The notes beneath the pieces were generated by a model. The model searched no databases and was not told the DNA's origin. It saw only the letters and a list, made by a program, of their open reading frames with translations. A DNA stretch of 64,000 nucleotides, taken from contig NC_133333.1 in NCBI RefSeq assembly GCF_042186555.1, positions 62,116,628 through 62,180,627 on the forward strand, in the 5' to 3' direction. Both the position numbers and the translations under genes were made by a program. The stretch's first letter is position 1. Each line of letters starts with the position of its first letter. Below are positions 53,993 to 64,000 of the stretch, piece by piece. Source of the DNA: Aquarana catesbeiana (Eukaryota; Chordata; Amphibia; Anura; Ranidae).

Positions 53993-54967
53993 TTAACCAC
54001 TTCAATAGCAGACAGACACCTTCCTGCCCAGGCCAATTTTCAGCGCTGTCACAATTTGAATGACAATTGCGCGGTCATACAACACTGTACCCAAACAAAT
54101 TTTTTATCATTTTGTTCCCACAAATAGAGCTTTCTTTTGGTGGTATTTGACCACCTCTGTGGTTTTTATTTTTTGCGCAAATAAAAAAAGACCGAAAATT
54201 TTGAAAAAAAACAAGTTTTTCTTTGTTTCTGTTAAAAATTTTTGTAAATAAGTAAGTTTTCTTCTTCAATGACGGGCACTTATATGGCTGCACTGATAAG
54301 GCGGCACTGATTGGCACCGATGAGGTGGCACTGACAGGCGGCACTGATGGGCACTCATAGGTGGCACTGATGGGCACTCGTAGGTGGCATTGATGGGTAC
54401 TTGTGTGTGGCACTGATAGGTGGCACAAATGGGCACTGATGGGTGGCACTGATAACACTGATGGCATAGCTGGGCATCACTGATATATAATGGTGCCAGT
54501 TAGTGCCCATTTGTGGGTACTGATTGGCACAGCTGGGAATAATTTGCACATGTGGATGGCCATGGGGTACATCCCTGGCCATCCACGTTGCCCCCTTCCC
54601 TGGTGGTCCTGGCGGCTTCCCTGGTGGTCTAGTGTGGGCATCCGAGGGGGGGCTGCGCTGGTAAACAATCATCGCAGACCCCCCGTCAGGAGAGCTGCTG
54701 ATCGGCTCTCATCTACGTGCATCAAAAAGCCGATCAACGGATTTTCCTATTGACATCGTGATCAGCCGTGACTGGACACGGATGATCACGTGGTAAAGAG
54801 CCTCCGCCGGTGGAGCGGAGTGTCAGACTGAAACACCGCTCCACTGATCGCTGCGATGCGTGCCCCCACGGGCGCGCGGTGGCTGTTATCCTGATGGACG
54901 CCCAGTCAGGATAACTGAACCACCGCCCAGCCGTCAATCTGCTATAAGCCGGGCGAGAAGTGGTTAA
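53993..54967 (-). mobile_element. piggyBac-type TTAA MITE (pBac-9)
   Basis: TTAA at 53993-53996 and 54964-54967. Read in reverse it has the family order: left terminus TTAACCACTTCTCGCCC, a palindrome-rich region (54750-54960), a short tandem array (54290-54500) and the conserved block (54118-54170). It closely parallels pBac-2 in length and in having the array at the same place. Its TTAA at 54964 is also the first four bases of a T2-like MITE. Confidence 0.85.
54290..54500 (-). repeat. Short tandem array in pBac-9
   Basis: Degenerate ~20 bp units (TGGGCACTGATGGGTGGCAC on the plus strand), related in sequence to the array at 17990-18235 when reversed (CCACCTATCAGTGCCC). Confidence 0.8.
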
Positions 54968-55248
54968 AGTAGTTGTAAAGTCATAAGGTTTTTTCCTTAA
55001 TGCATTCTCTGCAAAAACCTTCCAGCCCTCGCCGCCCCCGTGCCTAGCTCGGGAGCTAGTCCACATGTCTGCCCCTATAGCAAGCGGCTTGCTATGGGCA
55101 CAGACAAAGAAGAAGAGGAGCCCAGGGCATAGGAACCTCAGAAGGTTCTGGGCTGCTCTGTGCATTACCATTGCACAGAGCAGGAAAATATAACGTTTAT
55201 TATTTTATTAATAATTTAAAAAAAGCTACACTATTAAAATCACTTTAA
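54964..55248. mobile_element. T2-like TTAA MITE
   Basis: It runs from TTAAAGTAGTTGTAAAGTC to AAAATCACTTTAA with TTAA at both ends (54964-54967, 55245-55248). The internal words CCTTAATGCATTCT and GCACAGAGCAGGAAAATATA match the MITEs at 12219 and 12621. Non-coding. Confidence 0.7.
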
Positions 55249-55613
55249 ACAATTGGTTAGGACCAGCTTGATCCAAACAAATGATTTAATCTTCACTAAA
55301 AGCTGGAGATCCGCTTTAAAACCAGATTTGGGTTAGGAAAACTGCTCATCCGATATAAACGTGCATTCCACAACCATAATCATCCTGCTGAAAAGGCCCC
55401 TGTTGCATGGGCTCACAGTAAAAATGACTGAGCTCCGTTGTCTAAGAACCAATTATGGTTTCCCTCAGGAGTAAATATCTCAACCGCCCGCTTTCTCAAT
55501 GTAAAAATCATATACCCAGATAATACCGGGATGGAGGAAAAGAAATTGGCCACCAACATGTGTTATCCAGCTTGCCACTGACTTTATAAAAGATACCATT
55601 TTAATACTATTCA
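55249..55613. other. Unrecognised flank
   Basis: No gene or known repeat is recognised between the T2-like MITE and the Tc1 element. Confidence 0.45.
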
Positions 55614-56526
55614 TACGCAGTGCTGTGAAAACGTATTCATGCCCCTTGAAATTTTCCACATTTTGTCATGTTACAAGCAAAAACATACATGTATTTTATT
55701 GGGATTTTATGTGGTAGATCAACACAAAGTGGCACATGATTGTGAAGTGTAAGGAACATTTTTCCAATTTTTTTACAAATAAATATCTGAAAAGTGTGGC
55801 GTGCTTTTGTATTCAGCGCCCCTGAGTCAATACTTTGTGGAACCACCTTTTGCTGCAATTACAGCTGCAAGTCTTTTTGGGTATGTCTCTACCAGCTTTG
55901 CACATCTAGAGAGTGACATTTTTGCCCATGCTTTGCAAAACAGCTCAAGCTCTGTGAGATTGGATGGAGAGCGTCTGAACAGCAATTTTTTAAGTCTTGC
56001 CACAGATTCTCAATTGTATTTAGGTCTGGACTTTGACTGGGCCATTCTAACACATGAATATGCTTTTATCTAAACCGGGCATCACTAAATGGTGCACCGT
56101 GGTCAGAATCCGGACAGAGTTGCTGTGTTATCTGGACCGCCTCGGTTACGCCATTTAATAGCCAGGTTTTCCCCCAAGCCTCGGCCGCCACCATTCCCAG
56201 GAGAGCTAACAGCGGCAGACTACAAAATTCTGAATGGCGGGCATGGGGCTGGAGCTGCAGTAGTCAACTCAAGTCAACCAGCAGGTGATTGGCTGCAAGA
56301 CACAGGGTGGTCCAAGCAATCAATCATCAGCCTGTCAAGAAGAAAAGTCAACTTCGCCCTCTCCCGCCCGCCATTCAGAAATGCACAGAACACTACTCTC
56401 CACTCTGCCGAGAATGGCAGCGGCCAAAGCCTGGGAGAAAAGCTGGCTCCTGCTCGTAGATCCCACTCGTCTCTGTGTAAGTAAAAGAGTAACAGAGAAG
56501 ATTGGAGTAATGTGAAGGGGGCACAG

Positions 56527-58435
56527 TATTATTATTATTATTATACAGGATTTATATAGCGCCGACAGTTTACGCAGTGCTTTACAACATTAGGGCAGTT
56601 AGTACAAGTACAATACAATTCAATACAGGAGGAATCAGAGGGCCCTGCTTGTTAGAGCTTACAATCTAGGAGGGTGGGTCCAGTTATACAAAATGGTAAT
56701 AGCTGTGGGGGATGAGCTAATGGAGAAAATAGTGCAGTTGTAGGTGGAGGCAGGATAGGCTTCTCTGAAGAGGAAAGTTTTCAGGGATCGCCTAAAAGTG
56801 GATACATTTGGAGACAGTCTGACAGATTGGGGTAGGGAATTCCAGAGGATGGGTGAGGCTCGGGAGAAGTCCTGGAGGCGGATATGGGAGGAGGTGATGA
56901 GGGAGCTAGAGAGCAGGAGGTCTTGGGAGGAACGGAGATGGCGATTAGGTTGGTATTTTGAGACTAGGTTAGTGATGTAGCTGGGGGCAGAGTTGTGGAT
57001 GGCTTTGTAACTTATTGTTAGTATTTTGAATTTAATTCGTTGGGCGAGTGGCAGCCAATGGAGGGATTGACAGAGAGGGGTAGCAGACACTGAGCGATTT
57101 GTAAGGTGGATGAGTCTGGCAGCAGCATTCATGATGGACTGAAGGGGTGATAGTCTATTTAAAGGTAAGCCAATGAGGAGTGAGTTGCAGTAGTCAAGGC
57201 GAGAGATAACCAGGGAGTGAATCAGGAGCTTTGTGGTTTCATTGGTTAGAAAGGGACGTAGTTTAGAGATGTTGCGGAGGTTGAGGCGGCAAGCTTTGGA
57301 AACTGATTGGATGTGGGGCTGAAAGGAGAGTTCGGAGTCCAGGATAACACCTAGCACCCTGACATGTGGGGACGGGTGGATGATTTTGCCATTGCTCTTG
57401 ACAGAGAAGTCAGGGGAAGAGGCACGTGGGGGAGGAAATATTATAAGCTCGGTTTTGGACAAGTTTAGTTTGAGGAAGTGGTGTGACATCCATACAGATA
57501 TGTCGGTTAGTAAGTTAGTGATGCGTGAGGAGACTGATGGGGTGAGCTGAGGGGTGGAGAGATAGATTTGTGTGTCATCAGCATAGAAATGATATTGAAA
57601 GCCGTGAGAGGCCATCAGCTGACCCAGGGAAGAGGTGTAGATTGAAAATAAAAGAGGTCCAAGAACAGCACCTTGGGGGACCCCGACAGAGAAGGGAAGA
57701 GGAGTGGAGGAAGTAGAATTGTAAGTGACACTGAAGGTGCGTTGGGATAGGTAGGATGAGAGCCACTGAAGAGCACAGTCACGGAGACCGAGGGAGTAAA
57801 GTTTTTTGAGGAGGAGGGGGTGGTCAGCCGTGTCAAAGGCAGCTGAAAGATCCAGAAGTAGGAGTACAGAATAGTGTCAGTTGGTTTTTGCAGTTAGTAG
57901 GTCATTTGTGAGTTTTAAAAGAGCAGTTTCTGTGGAGTGTTGAGGGCGAAATCCAGATTGAAGGGAATCAAGAAGGTTGTTTTTAATGAAGTGGTCACTC
58001 AGTTGGTTGTAAACCAGGCGTTCAAGGAGTTTAGAGGAAAAGGGGAGCAAGGAGATAGGGCGTAGGTTGTTAAGATTGGTAGGGTCCAAGGACGGCTTTT
58101 TAAGTATGGGGGTGACCAGTGCATGTTTTAGAGCATTGGGGAAGATGCCAGAGGTGAGGGAGAGATTGAAGATGTGGGTTAGAGAGTGTAGGATGGGGTC
58201 AGAGGGTGACCGTAGCATTTGAGAGGGAATAGGGTCGAGGGGACAGGTGGTTAGGTGGGCGATAGAAAGGAGTTTAGCAACTTCGTCTGTAGTGGCAGAT
58301 TTGAATAGGGGGGGTGTCAGTTGTACCTGTTGACATGGGGTCTTAGCTGGGTGAGACACCTGTAGAGTGGAGATTTCATCGCGGATTGTGTCAATCTTGT
58401 TTTTGAAGTGATTAGCGATTTCCTGGGCAGTAAGT
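56527..58435 (-). mobile_element. L2-clade LINE, 5' truncated
   Basis: The 3' end on the minus strand is the typical L2 terminus: an ATT repeat (56527-56541) next to ACAGGATTTATATAGCGCC. It is truncated just upstream of the RT, at about 58435. It sits inside the hAT minisatellite, whose units resume on both sides (AGTAATGTGAAGGGGGCACA at 56505). Confidence 0.88.
56659..58433 (-). pseudogene. L2 reverse transcriptase, one in-frame stop
   Basis: A single frame runs from 58433 to 56659 (about 590 codons) with only one TGA (57877-57879). Motifs in order: EIANHFKNKIDTIRDEIS, PLDPIPSQML, NNLRPISLLPFSSKLLERLV, QSGFRPQHSTETALL, then after the stop LLLLDLSAAFDTADH (first catalytic Asp), GVPQGAVLGPLLFSIYTSSL, YHFYADDTQIYLS (YADD), LKLNLSKTELIIFPPP, VRVLGVILDSELSF, SRLDYCNSLLIGLP, RLIHLTNRS, and the C-terminal SFRRSLKTFLF-type end. 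The endonuclease is absent through truncation. Confidence 0.93.
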
Positions 58436-58439
58436 CAGT

Positions 58440-59130
58440 GGGTGAGTAAGTCAGTAGACAAGAGGACACCACTGTGGGGGCTGAGATGTGAGGGAAAGCA
58501 CCACTGTGGGGGCAGGCATGTGAAGGGGGCTGAGATGTGATTGTGGGCAGAGGACACCGCTGTGGGAGGGTAATGTGAAGGGGGAGACAGAGGACACCGC
58601 TGTGTGTGTGTGTGTGGGGGGGTGACAGAGGACATCACTGTGGGGGATAACGTGAAGAGGGGACGGAGGACACCACTGTGGGGGGGGGGGGCATGACGGG
58701 GGGGACAGAGGACACCAGTGTGTATGTGGGGGGTGGGGTGGGAGGAATAACGTGAAGGGGGGACAGAGGACACTGCTGTGGTGGAGTAACGTGGAGGGGG
58801 ACAGAGGACACTGCTGTGAGGAGGTAACGTGAAGGGGGGGGACATAGGTCACCGCTGTGGGGGGTAATGTGAAGGAGGGGACAGATGGCAGCTATGGGAG
58901 GTATTGTGAAGGGGGGACAGAAGACAGAGGACATCGCTGTGGGGGGGGAATGTGAAGCGGGAGCAGAGGACACCGCTGCGGGGAAAGGGGTGTGACATGA
59001 AGGGGGACTGAGGACACTGCTGGTAATGAAAGGGGGCGTGATGTGAAGGTGGGCTGAAGACACTATTGTGAAGGGGAAAATGTGATGTGAAGAGGGAACT
59101 GTGATGTGAAGGGGGAATTGTGATATCCTA
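58440..59130. repeat. G-rich minisatellite in the hAT
   Basis: Degenerate ~38 bp units: ACAGAGGACACCGCTGTGGG then GGTAATGTGAAGGGGGG. It includes a GT run (58602-58616) and several long G runs. Overlapping minus-strand frames rich in Pro, Ser and His are translations of the repeat. Confidence 0.88.
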
Positions 59131-61137
59131 GGGGGGACAGAGGATCTGATGAAAGAATGGGATTGTGATTTAAGAGGAGGGGGCTGTGATAGGAAGGATC
59201 TAAGTCATTACACAAACATGCGATTCGGACCTCAGTTGGAGGAAAATTTTACTGATTGGACCTCCGTGAATTTTAATTCCATGCCCCTGATCTAAACCAT
59301 TCCATTGTAGCTCTGGCTGTATGTTTAGGGTCATTGTCATCCTAAAAGGTGCCCCAGTCTCAAGTCTTTTGCAGACTCTAACAGGTTTTCTTCTAAGATT
59401 GCCCTGTATTTGGCTCCATCCATCTTCTCATCAACTCTGACCAGCTTCCCTGTTCCTGCTGAAGAAAAGCATCCCCACAACATGCTGCTTCCACCACCAA
59501 GTTTCACAGTGGGGACGTGTGTTCAAGGTGATGTGCAGTGTTAGTTTTCCGTCACACATCGCATTTTGTTTTCAGGCCAAAATGTAAAATTTTGGTCACA
59601 TCTGACCAGAGCATCTTTTTTCACATGTTTGCCGTGTCCCCCACATGGCTTCTCGCAAATTACAAATGGAACTTCTTATGGCTTTCTTTCAACAATGTCT
59701 TTCTTCTTGCCCCTCTTCCATAAGGGCCAGATTTGTGGAGTGCACGACTAATAGTTGTCCCGTGGACAGATTCTTCCACCTGAGCTGTGGATCTGCAGCT
59801 CCTCCAGAGTTACTAAATATAAAGAATTGGGTAGAAAATACCCAGAGTATGAGGAGTTAATTACTCGCTGACTCACCGGTTAGGTGTGGTCTATGCCAAA
59901 GCAGAAACCAAATGAAAGAAAAAAGAGCAGCTATAAGTGACAGACTGCAAAAGTAGGCAAAAATATGACCAGGCAGCATAGTTTAATGAAAAAAAAATGT
60001 TAAAAAGATTGTATGGAATGACATCCATGTAGATATGTCAATACCTTCCAAAACTGAAAATAGCACAAAACATACATAAATACATTGATAAAAACAGTCC
60101 CCGTGGTTGTTCAGGGTAAGAGAGGTCCCCAGTATAACATTTAGTAATGTATAGTTATAGACATTAAATACTAATATCCAATGGAATTGTAGCAACTTGT
60201 TACTATGGAGACTGCAATGAAGCAGTATGTCCAGATTGGATGCTGTAATGCATTGGGGTCTCAGTGAAATCACATTAATTGGAGAGCAATTGATTCCAAT
60301 AAAGTAGGCAATAGATAAATGTCCCTACTGTTGACGATGACAAAATTCAATACGGCTGTAAATAGCAATCTATCAGCTTTGTACCCGATGTCATTGGGAA
60401 TCACAATGTAATATTGTCACAATCAAAATGTTCATTTCAAAACGTTGTTAAGATGCTAGATGGAAAAATGGGAAATAATGATAGAGTAATCTCCTGTGGT
60501 TTAAGGTGATATTTCTTGTTGAGGCTGGCAATTAGTAATATGCTAGTTAATGTTGAGAGATGGAGACAGAGATTAATGAGGAAGATAGTTAAAGGTAGTT
60601 CTGACACAAATGTGAATCCTACCTCTGTGAGGTTAGTCTATAATAGTTCAGCCTTCCTCATATGGAAATCATGTTTCCAATGTCTCTCATGTAGATTGAC
60701 CAAGTTATTCAAACTCGTGGAACATCAGTTGAATGTATCACAGATGTAGAAGAGTGAGAAGGGAGCAAGTCAAAATAAGATAAAGTTGCAATATTGCAAT
60801 ACTTGATATTGAGATTATATGCTAAAAATTACTTACTGCACTGCTTTCTCCAGGTGATTCCAGTTGCCAGTTCTTCTTAACACAGTTGGCTAGATAGCAT
60901 ATAGTTGTTGTTTCGCCAGAATAAACCAGTTCCGATTCTCCTTCCTCTCTCTGTTCCACTTGCCGATATCTCCTTACAAATCGCTTGTAACAGTACAAGT
61001 TGTCCAGCTATTCAATGAGCTGTTAGCGTATGTGCATAGCGTTGCATGGGGACATCCTGATAACACATCCGGGTGTGATGACGTCACTACGTTGACGCTT
61101 GCGTTTCGTCCACCAATCCACAGACTTGCTCAAAATT

Positions 61138-61195
61138 ATTATTATTATTATTCAGGATTTATATAGCACCAACAGTTTACGCAGCGCTTAAAATC
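61138..61195 (-). repeat. L2 3' tail remnant
   Basis: TTATTATTATTATTATTCAG, then GATTTATATAGCACCAACAG and TTTACGCAGCGCTT: the same 3' terminus as the L2 at 56527, cut to under 60 bp. It lies in the loop of LIR-2. Confidence 0.8.
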
Positions 61196-61547
61196 TCTGC
61201 CTCCATCTCTCAAAATCCATTTGATGCAGTAGTGGGCTTAAGTACTATATGGCCATATGGTGAGACCAAATCCCCATATTTTTGTTCATGTTCAGGTGCT
61301 TTTAATAGCCTTGCAGGATTCAATGTCATTTTTGCATGTGTGAGCTGTAATCTCTTGTTCCATCTCTCAATATCAACTAGCATATTGCTAATTTCCAGCC
61401 TCAACAGGAAATATCACCTCAAACCACAGGAGATTACTCTCTCATTACTTACCATCTTTCCATCTATCAACTTAACAACTGTTTGAAATTAACATTTTTT
61501 TGTGAGCAATATTACCATGTGATTCCTGATGACATTGAGTACAAAGC

Positions 61548-61925
61548 TGACAGATTGCTTTTTACAGCCGTATTAAAATGTATCATCGTCAACAGTAGGA
61601 ATATTACCTACTTTATTGGAATCACTTGCTCTCCAATTAATGTGATTTCACTGAGACCCCAATGCATTACAGCATCCAATCTGGACATACTGTGTCATTG
61701 CAGTCTCCATAGTACCAAGCTGCTACAATTTCATTGACAGATTGCTATTTACAGCCGTATTAAATTTGATCATCGTCAACAGTAGGGATATTACCTACTT
61801 TATTGGAATCACTTGCTCTCCAATTAATGTGATTTCACTGAGACCCCAATGCATTACAGCATCCAATCTGGACATACTGTGTCATTGCAGTCTCCATAGT
61901 AACAAGTTGCTACAATTTCATTGGA
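61548..61925 (+). repeat. ~190 bp tandem duplication in the LIR-2 right arm
   Basis: ACAGATTGCT, TTTACAGCCGTATTAAA through GCTACAATTTCATTG occurs twice in tandem (about 61548-61737 and 61738-61924), with a few substitutions. The left arm has only one copy, so the duplication came after the inverted repeat formed. Confidence 0.85.
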
Positions 61926-62812
61926 TATTAGTATTAATGTCTACAACTATACATTACTAGATGTTATACTGAGAACCTCTCTTATCCTGAACAACCACCG
62001 GGACTGTTTTTATCATTGTATGTACAGTATGTTTTGTGCTATTTTCAATTTTGGAAGGTATTGACATATCTACATGGATGTCATTCCATACAATCTTTTT
62101 AACAATTTTTTCCATTAAACTTTATGTATACTATGCTGCCTGGTTATATTTTTGCCTACTTTTAAAGTCTGTAACTTACAGCTGCTCCTTTTTCCTCCAG
62201 AGGTACCATGGTCCTTTTAGCTGCTTTTATGATTAATGCTCTCCTTGCTCGGCCTGTCAGTTTAGATGGACAGCCATGTCTTGGTAGGTTTGCAGTTGTG
62301 CCATGCTCTTTCCATTTTCGGATGATAGATTGAACAGTACTCCCTGTTCTAAGCTTGGGATATTTTTTTTATAGCCCAACTCTGCTTTAAACTTCTCCAC
62401 AACTTTATCCCTGACCTGTCTGGTGTGTTCCTTGGCCTTTATGATGCTGTTTGTTCACTAAGGTTCTCTAACAAACCTCTGAGGGCTCCACAGAACAGCT
62501 GTATTTATAAAGAGCTTACATTACACACAGATGGATTCTATTTACTAATTAGGCACTAATTAGGTTCCACTAGATTTTAGTTAGGGTTAGCAGAGTAAAG
62601 GGGGCTGAATACAAATGCACGCCACACTTTTCAGATATTTGTAAAAAATTCTAAAAACCATTTAATCATTTTCCTGCCACTTCACAATTATGTGCCACTT
62701 TGTGCTGGTCTATCACATAAATTCCTAATAAAATACATTTACGTTTTTTGGTTGTAACATGACAAAATGTGGAATATTTCAAGGGGCATGAATACTTTTT
62801 CAAGGCACTGTA

Positions 62813-63346
62813 TAGCACAGCATCATGAGCATACAAAGAGATATTCCTTTCCATTAAAGCCAACATTAGGCATTAATTGATCATAGACTGACTGATCATA
62901 TATGCTAGAGGCTCCATTGATATGCCAAATGGGAGTGTCAATAAGGGGCAGCATTAGTAGGTGCCCCTCTGGAGAAAAAGCATTTAGAATGTCCTGGTTG
63001 GTACAAATATTTTTTCTCATATAGCATATGCCCTTAAAGTGTATGTATGAGCAAAATCTACAGTACTGTACATTTGCCTATGTTATGTTTAAAAAATGCG
63101 TGAGAAGAAATGGATGTACTGATATAGTCCAGCAGAGAACTCCTACATAATGTTAGGAACTGACTGCATTTCTGGAAGGATCATCTGGTATTTTTCAGTA
63201 CTTGTTGCTTTTTAAATAGACAATAACATTGGGAACTGCGCATGTACTGGAGAGCTTTGCTGATTATGTGTTTATTTTACTTTTGCCCACACCTACACTT
63301 TACATAGCCTAAGCTAAGATCACATGGTCACTCCTATCTGTGTCTT
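62813..63346. other. Unrecognised region
   Basis: No gene or repeat family is recognised. Short minus-strand frames lack motifs. Confidence 0.45.
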
Positions 63347-63650
63347 AAGTCGGCCATATATGGATCAAAATTCAGCTAGCTGAGCAGGAACTGGATGAGA
63401 TTTCATTCCATCTATGGGCAGTTGGATGTACTGAAGTCGATTTAATCGATCAACTTCAGTGCAATCAGCCTATCAGTTTTTTTTTTGCAAACGATTACTG
63501 CCACCGGCTATGGATGGCAGGAGTAATCACTGTATTCTGATGGCAGGGAAATCTCAACACTGAATGTGTGGATGGGGGAATCTAGCAATTTTCTTTCCTT
63601 CAGCCCGTGGTTGATGGAAAGAAAACTGCTTAATGTATAGCCAGCCTAAA
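63347..63650. mobile_element. Small inverted-repeat element, possibly Harbinger-like
   Basis: The left end TAAGTCGGCCATATATGGAT and the right end TTAATGTATAGCCAGCCTAA form an imperfect inverted pair (GGCCATATAT against GGCTATACAT). An internal palindromic part, TCGATTTAATCGATCAACTTC, lies at about 63438. About 300 bp, non-coding. The superfamily is uncertain. Confidence 0.5.
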
Positions 63651-64000
63651 GATCACATGGTGTATGACTACCAAGAGCTCTGTGGGTGTTTCAGAGACAG
63701 CACAGAGACTTTTGTTTTAAGATAGACTCCCGCCAGTAAGAGAAGAGGCTCAGAAAAATATGACTATTACAGCACTAAAGATGTCAGAAATGAAAAAAAA
63801 AAAAAAAACGTAAAAAAATTCTTTAAAAGGAACTTATTGAATTTAAGTGATTGGGTACACTGCAAATTTGGACTCACTCTCGGCTAGGTCATCTGTGCAC
63901 GACGTTTCCAATTATTTCTATAATGTACTCTTTTCTGTCAATATAAAGGCATGGTTGCCAGCAGTGTTGAAATCTCCAGGACCTACCATGGTAAGATTAG
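63651..64000. other. Unrecognised right edge
   Basis: No gene is supported. An A run of about 16 (63793-63808) is present. The sequence is cut by the window end. Confidence 0.4.

Larger units (their letters stand above)
56076..59289. mobile_element. hAT-like element carrying a minisatellite and an L2
   Basis: Flanked by 8 bp ATCTAAAC (56068-56075 and 59290-59297). The right end reads ...CCATGCCCCTG (CAGGGGCATGG in reverse) and the left end CGGGCATCACTAA, so the left terminus has lost bases. An 8 bp duplication and a CAGGGGC end fit hAT. 56077-56500 has no recognised transposase. A G-rich minisatellite follows, now split by an L2 insertion at about 56527-58435. Confidence 0.7.
59814..62193. 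mobile_element. Long-inverted-repeat insertion (LIR-2) in the Tc1
   Basis: A 2,380 bp insert is flanked by 13 bp CCTCCAGAGTTAC and CCTCCAGAGGTAC (59801-59813, 62194-62206). About 59915-60530 is the imperfect reverse complement of about 61400-62185 (shared ATTAATGTGATTTCACTGAG, GGATGTCATTCCATACAATC). The loop includes a CpG-containing motif GACGTCACTACGTTGACGCT and CGTTTCGTCC (61079-61110) and a short L2 tail (61138-61195). No RT is seen. The insertion style matches LIR-1. Confidence 0.65.
55820..62520 (-). pseudogene. Tc1 transposase, three separated pieces
   Basis: Piece 1 (right, about 62207-62520, N-terminal): IIKAKEHTRQVRDKVVEKFK, AELGYKKN (first helix-turn-helix) and a degraded second helix set. 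Piece 2 (59298-59800, middle): MLWGCFSSAGTGKLVRVDEK-like, YRAILEENLLESAKDLRLG. Piece 3 (55820-56067, C-terminal): WPSQSPDLNTIENLWQDLK-like (carrying the final Glu) and KRLAAVIAAKGGST at the end. Stops and indels occur in each. The pieces are continuous when the two insertions are removed. Confidence 0.82.
55616..62810 (-). mobile_element. Tc1-like transposon (second group) with two insertions
   Basis: Left end CGCAGTGCTGTGAAAACGTA, right end the reverse complement of CAGTGCCTTGAAAAAGTATT, with TA on each side (55614-55615, 62811-62812). The ends stay similar for ~220 bp inward (ATTCATGCCCCTTGAAAT, GTGGCACATAATTGTGAAGT). This is a very common Tc1 group of fish and frogs. The body is split by a hAT (56076-59289) and by a long-inverted-repeat element (59814-62193). 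About 1.6 kb is Tc1 itself. Confidence 0.9.

Noticed and set aside
58435..59063. Proline/serine/histidine-rich proteins of 133-142 codons
   Set aside because: Three overlapping frames over a G-rich minisatellite; repeat translation, not genes.
1..64000. tRNA, rRNA or other structural RNA genes
   Set aside because: None recognised by eye on either strand; the absence is not proven without a covariance search.

Overview
The window looks like vertebrate, probably anuran (frog), intergenic DNA. I found no host gene. Almost everything recognisable is transposable element: CR1, L2 and L1-clade LINEs, a DIRS-type element, a Penelope-like fragment, Tc1/mariner, hAT, possible Harbinger elements, T2-like TTAA MITEs, and a dominant TTAA-flanked piggyBac family with nine copies covering about 20 kb. 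The frog assignment is inferred from this repeat mix and the CR1 tail ending in CTACTATGTAACTATG; it is not proven.

Layout. 1-301: edge of a Penelope-like reading frame (-). 1.15-11.74 kb: one old CR1 element (copy A, -) split by a second CR1 (copy B), an antisense L1 fragment and a small piggyBac MITE. 11.7-13.5 kb: CR1 tails, half a hAT and fold-back T2-like MITEs. 13.84-26.88 kb: an L1 (+) whose ORF1 and ORF2 are broken by a T2 MITE, a hAT, a Harbinger-like element with two piggyBac MITEs inside it, and a Tc1 that itself carries a long-inverted-repeat insertion. 26.99-34.37 kb: the longest piggyBac copy, with a decayed transposase preceded by a 2.7 kb minisatellite. 34.73-44.77 kb: a second L1 (+) with clear target-site duplications. 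Its ORF1 is missing and a DIRS piece sits in that place; it is also split by a 5.1 kb piggyBac derivative containing a ~1.1 kb palindrome. 45.12-48.45 kb: another piggyBac derivative with a 0.9 kb minisatellite and a nested MITE. 49.3-55.25 kb: two antisense piggyBac MITEs, a decayed DIRS RT/RNase H and a T2-like MITE. 55.6-62.8 kb: a Tc1 split by a hAT (carrying a minisatellite and an L2) and by a second long-inverted-repeat insertion. 62.8-64.0 kb: mostly unrecognised.

No gene here looks able to work. All transposases and reverse transcriptases carry frameshifts or stops, although the 318-aa frame of CR1 copy B and the L1 frame at 5.1-7.5 kb (one stop) are well preserved. The most unusual signal is that several piggyBac copies carry unrelated tandem arrays at the same relative place, next to subterminal hairpins. 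The piggyBac 3' side is also built of ~400 bp repeats, one of which is inverted to form the large palindrome. Boundaries come from reading repeats by eye and may be off by a few bases.
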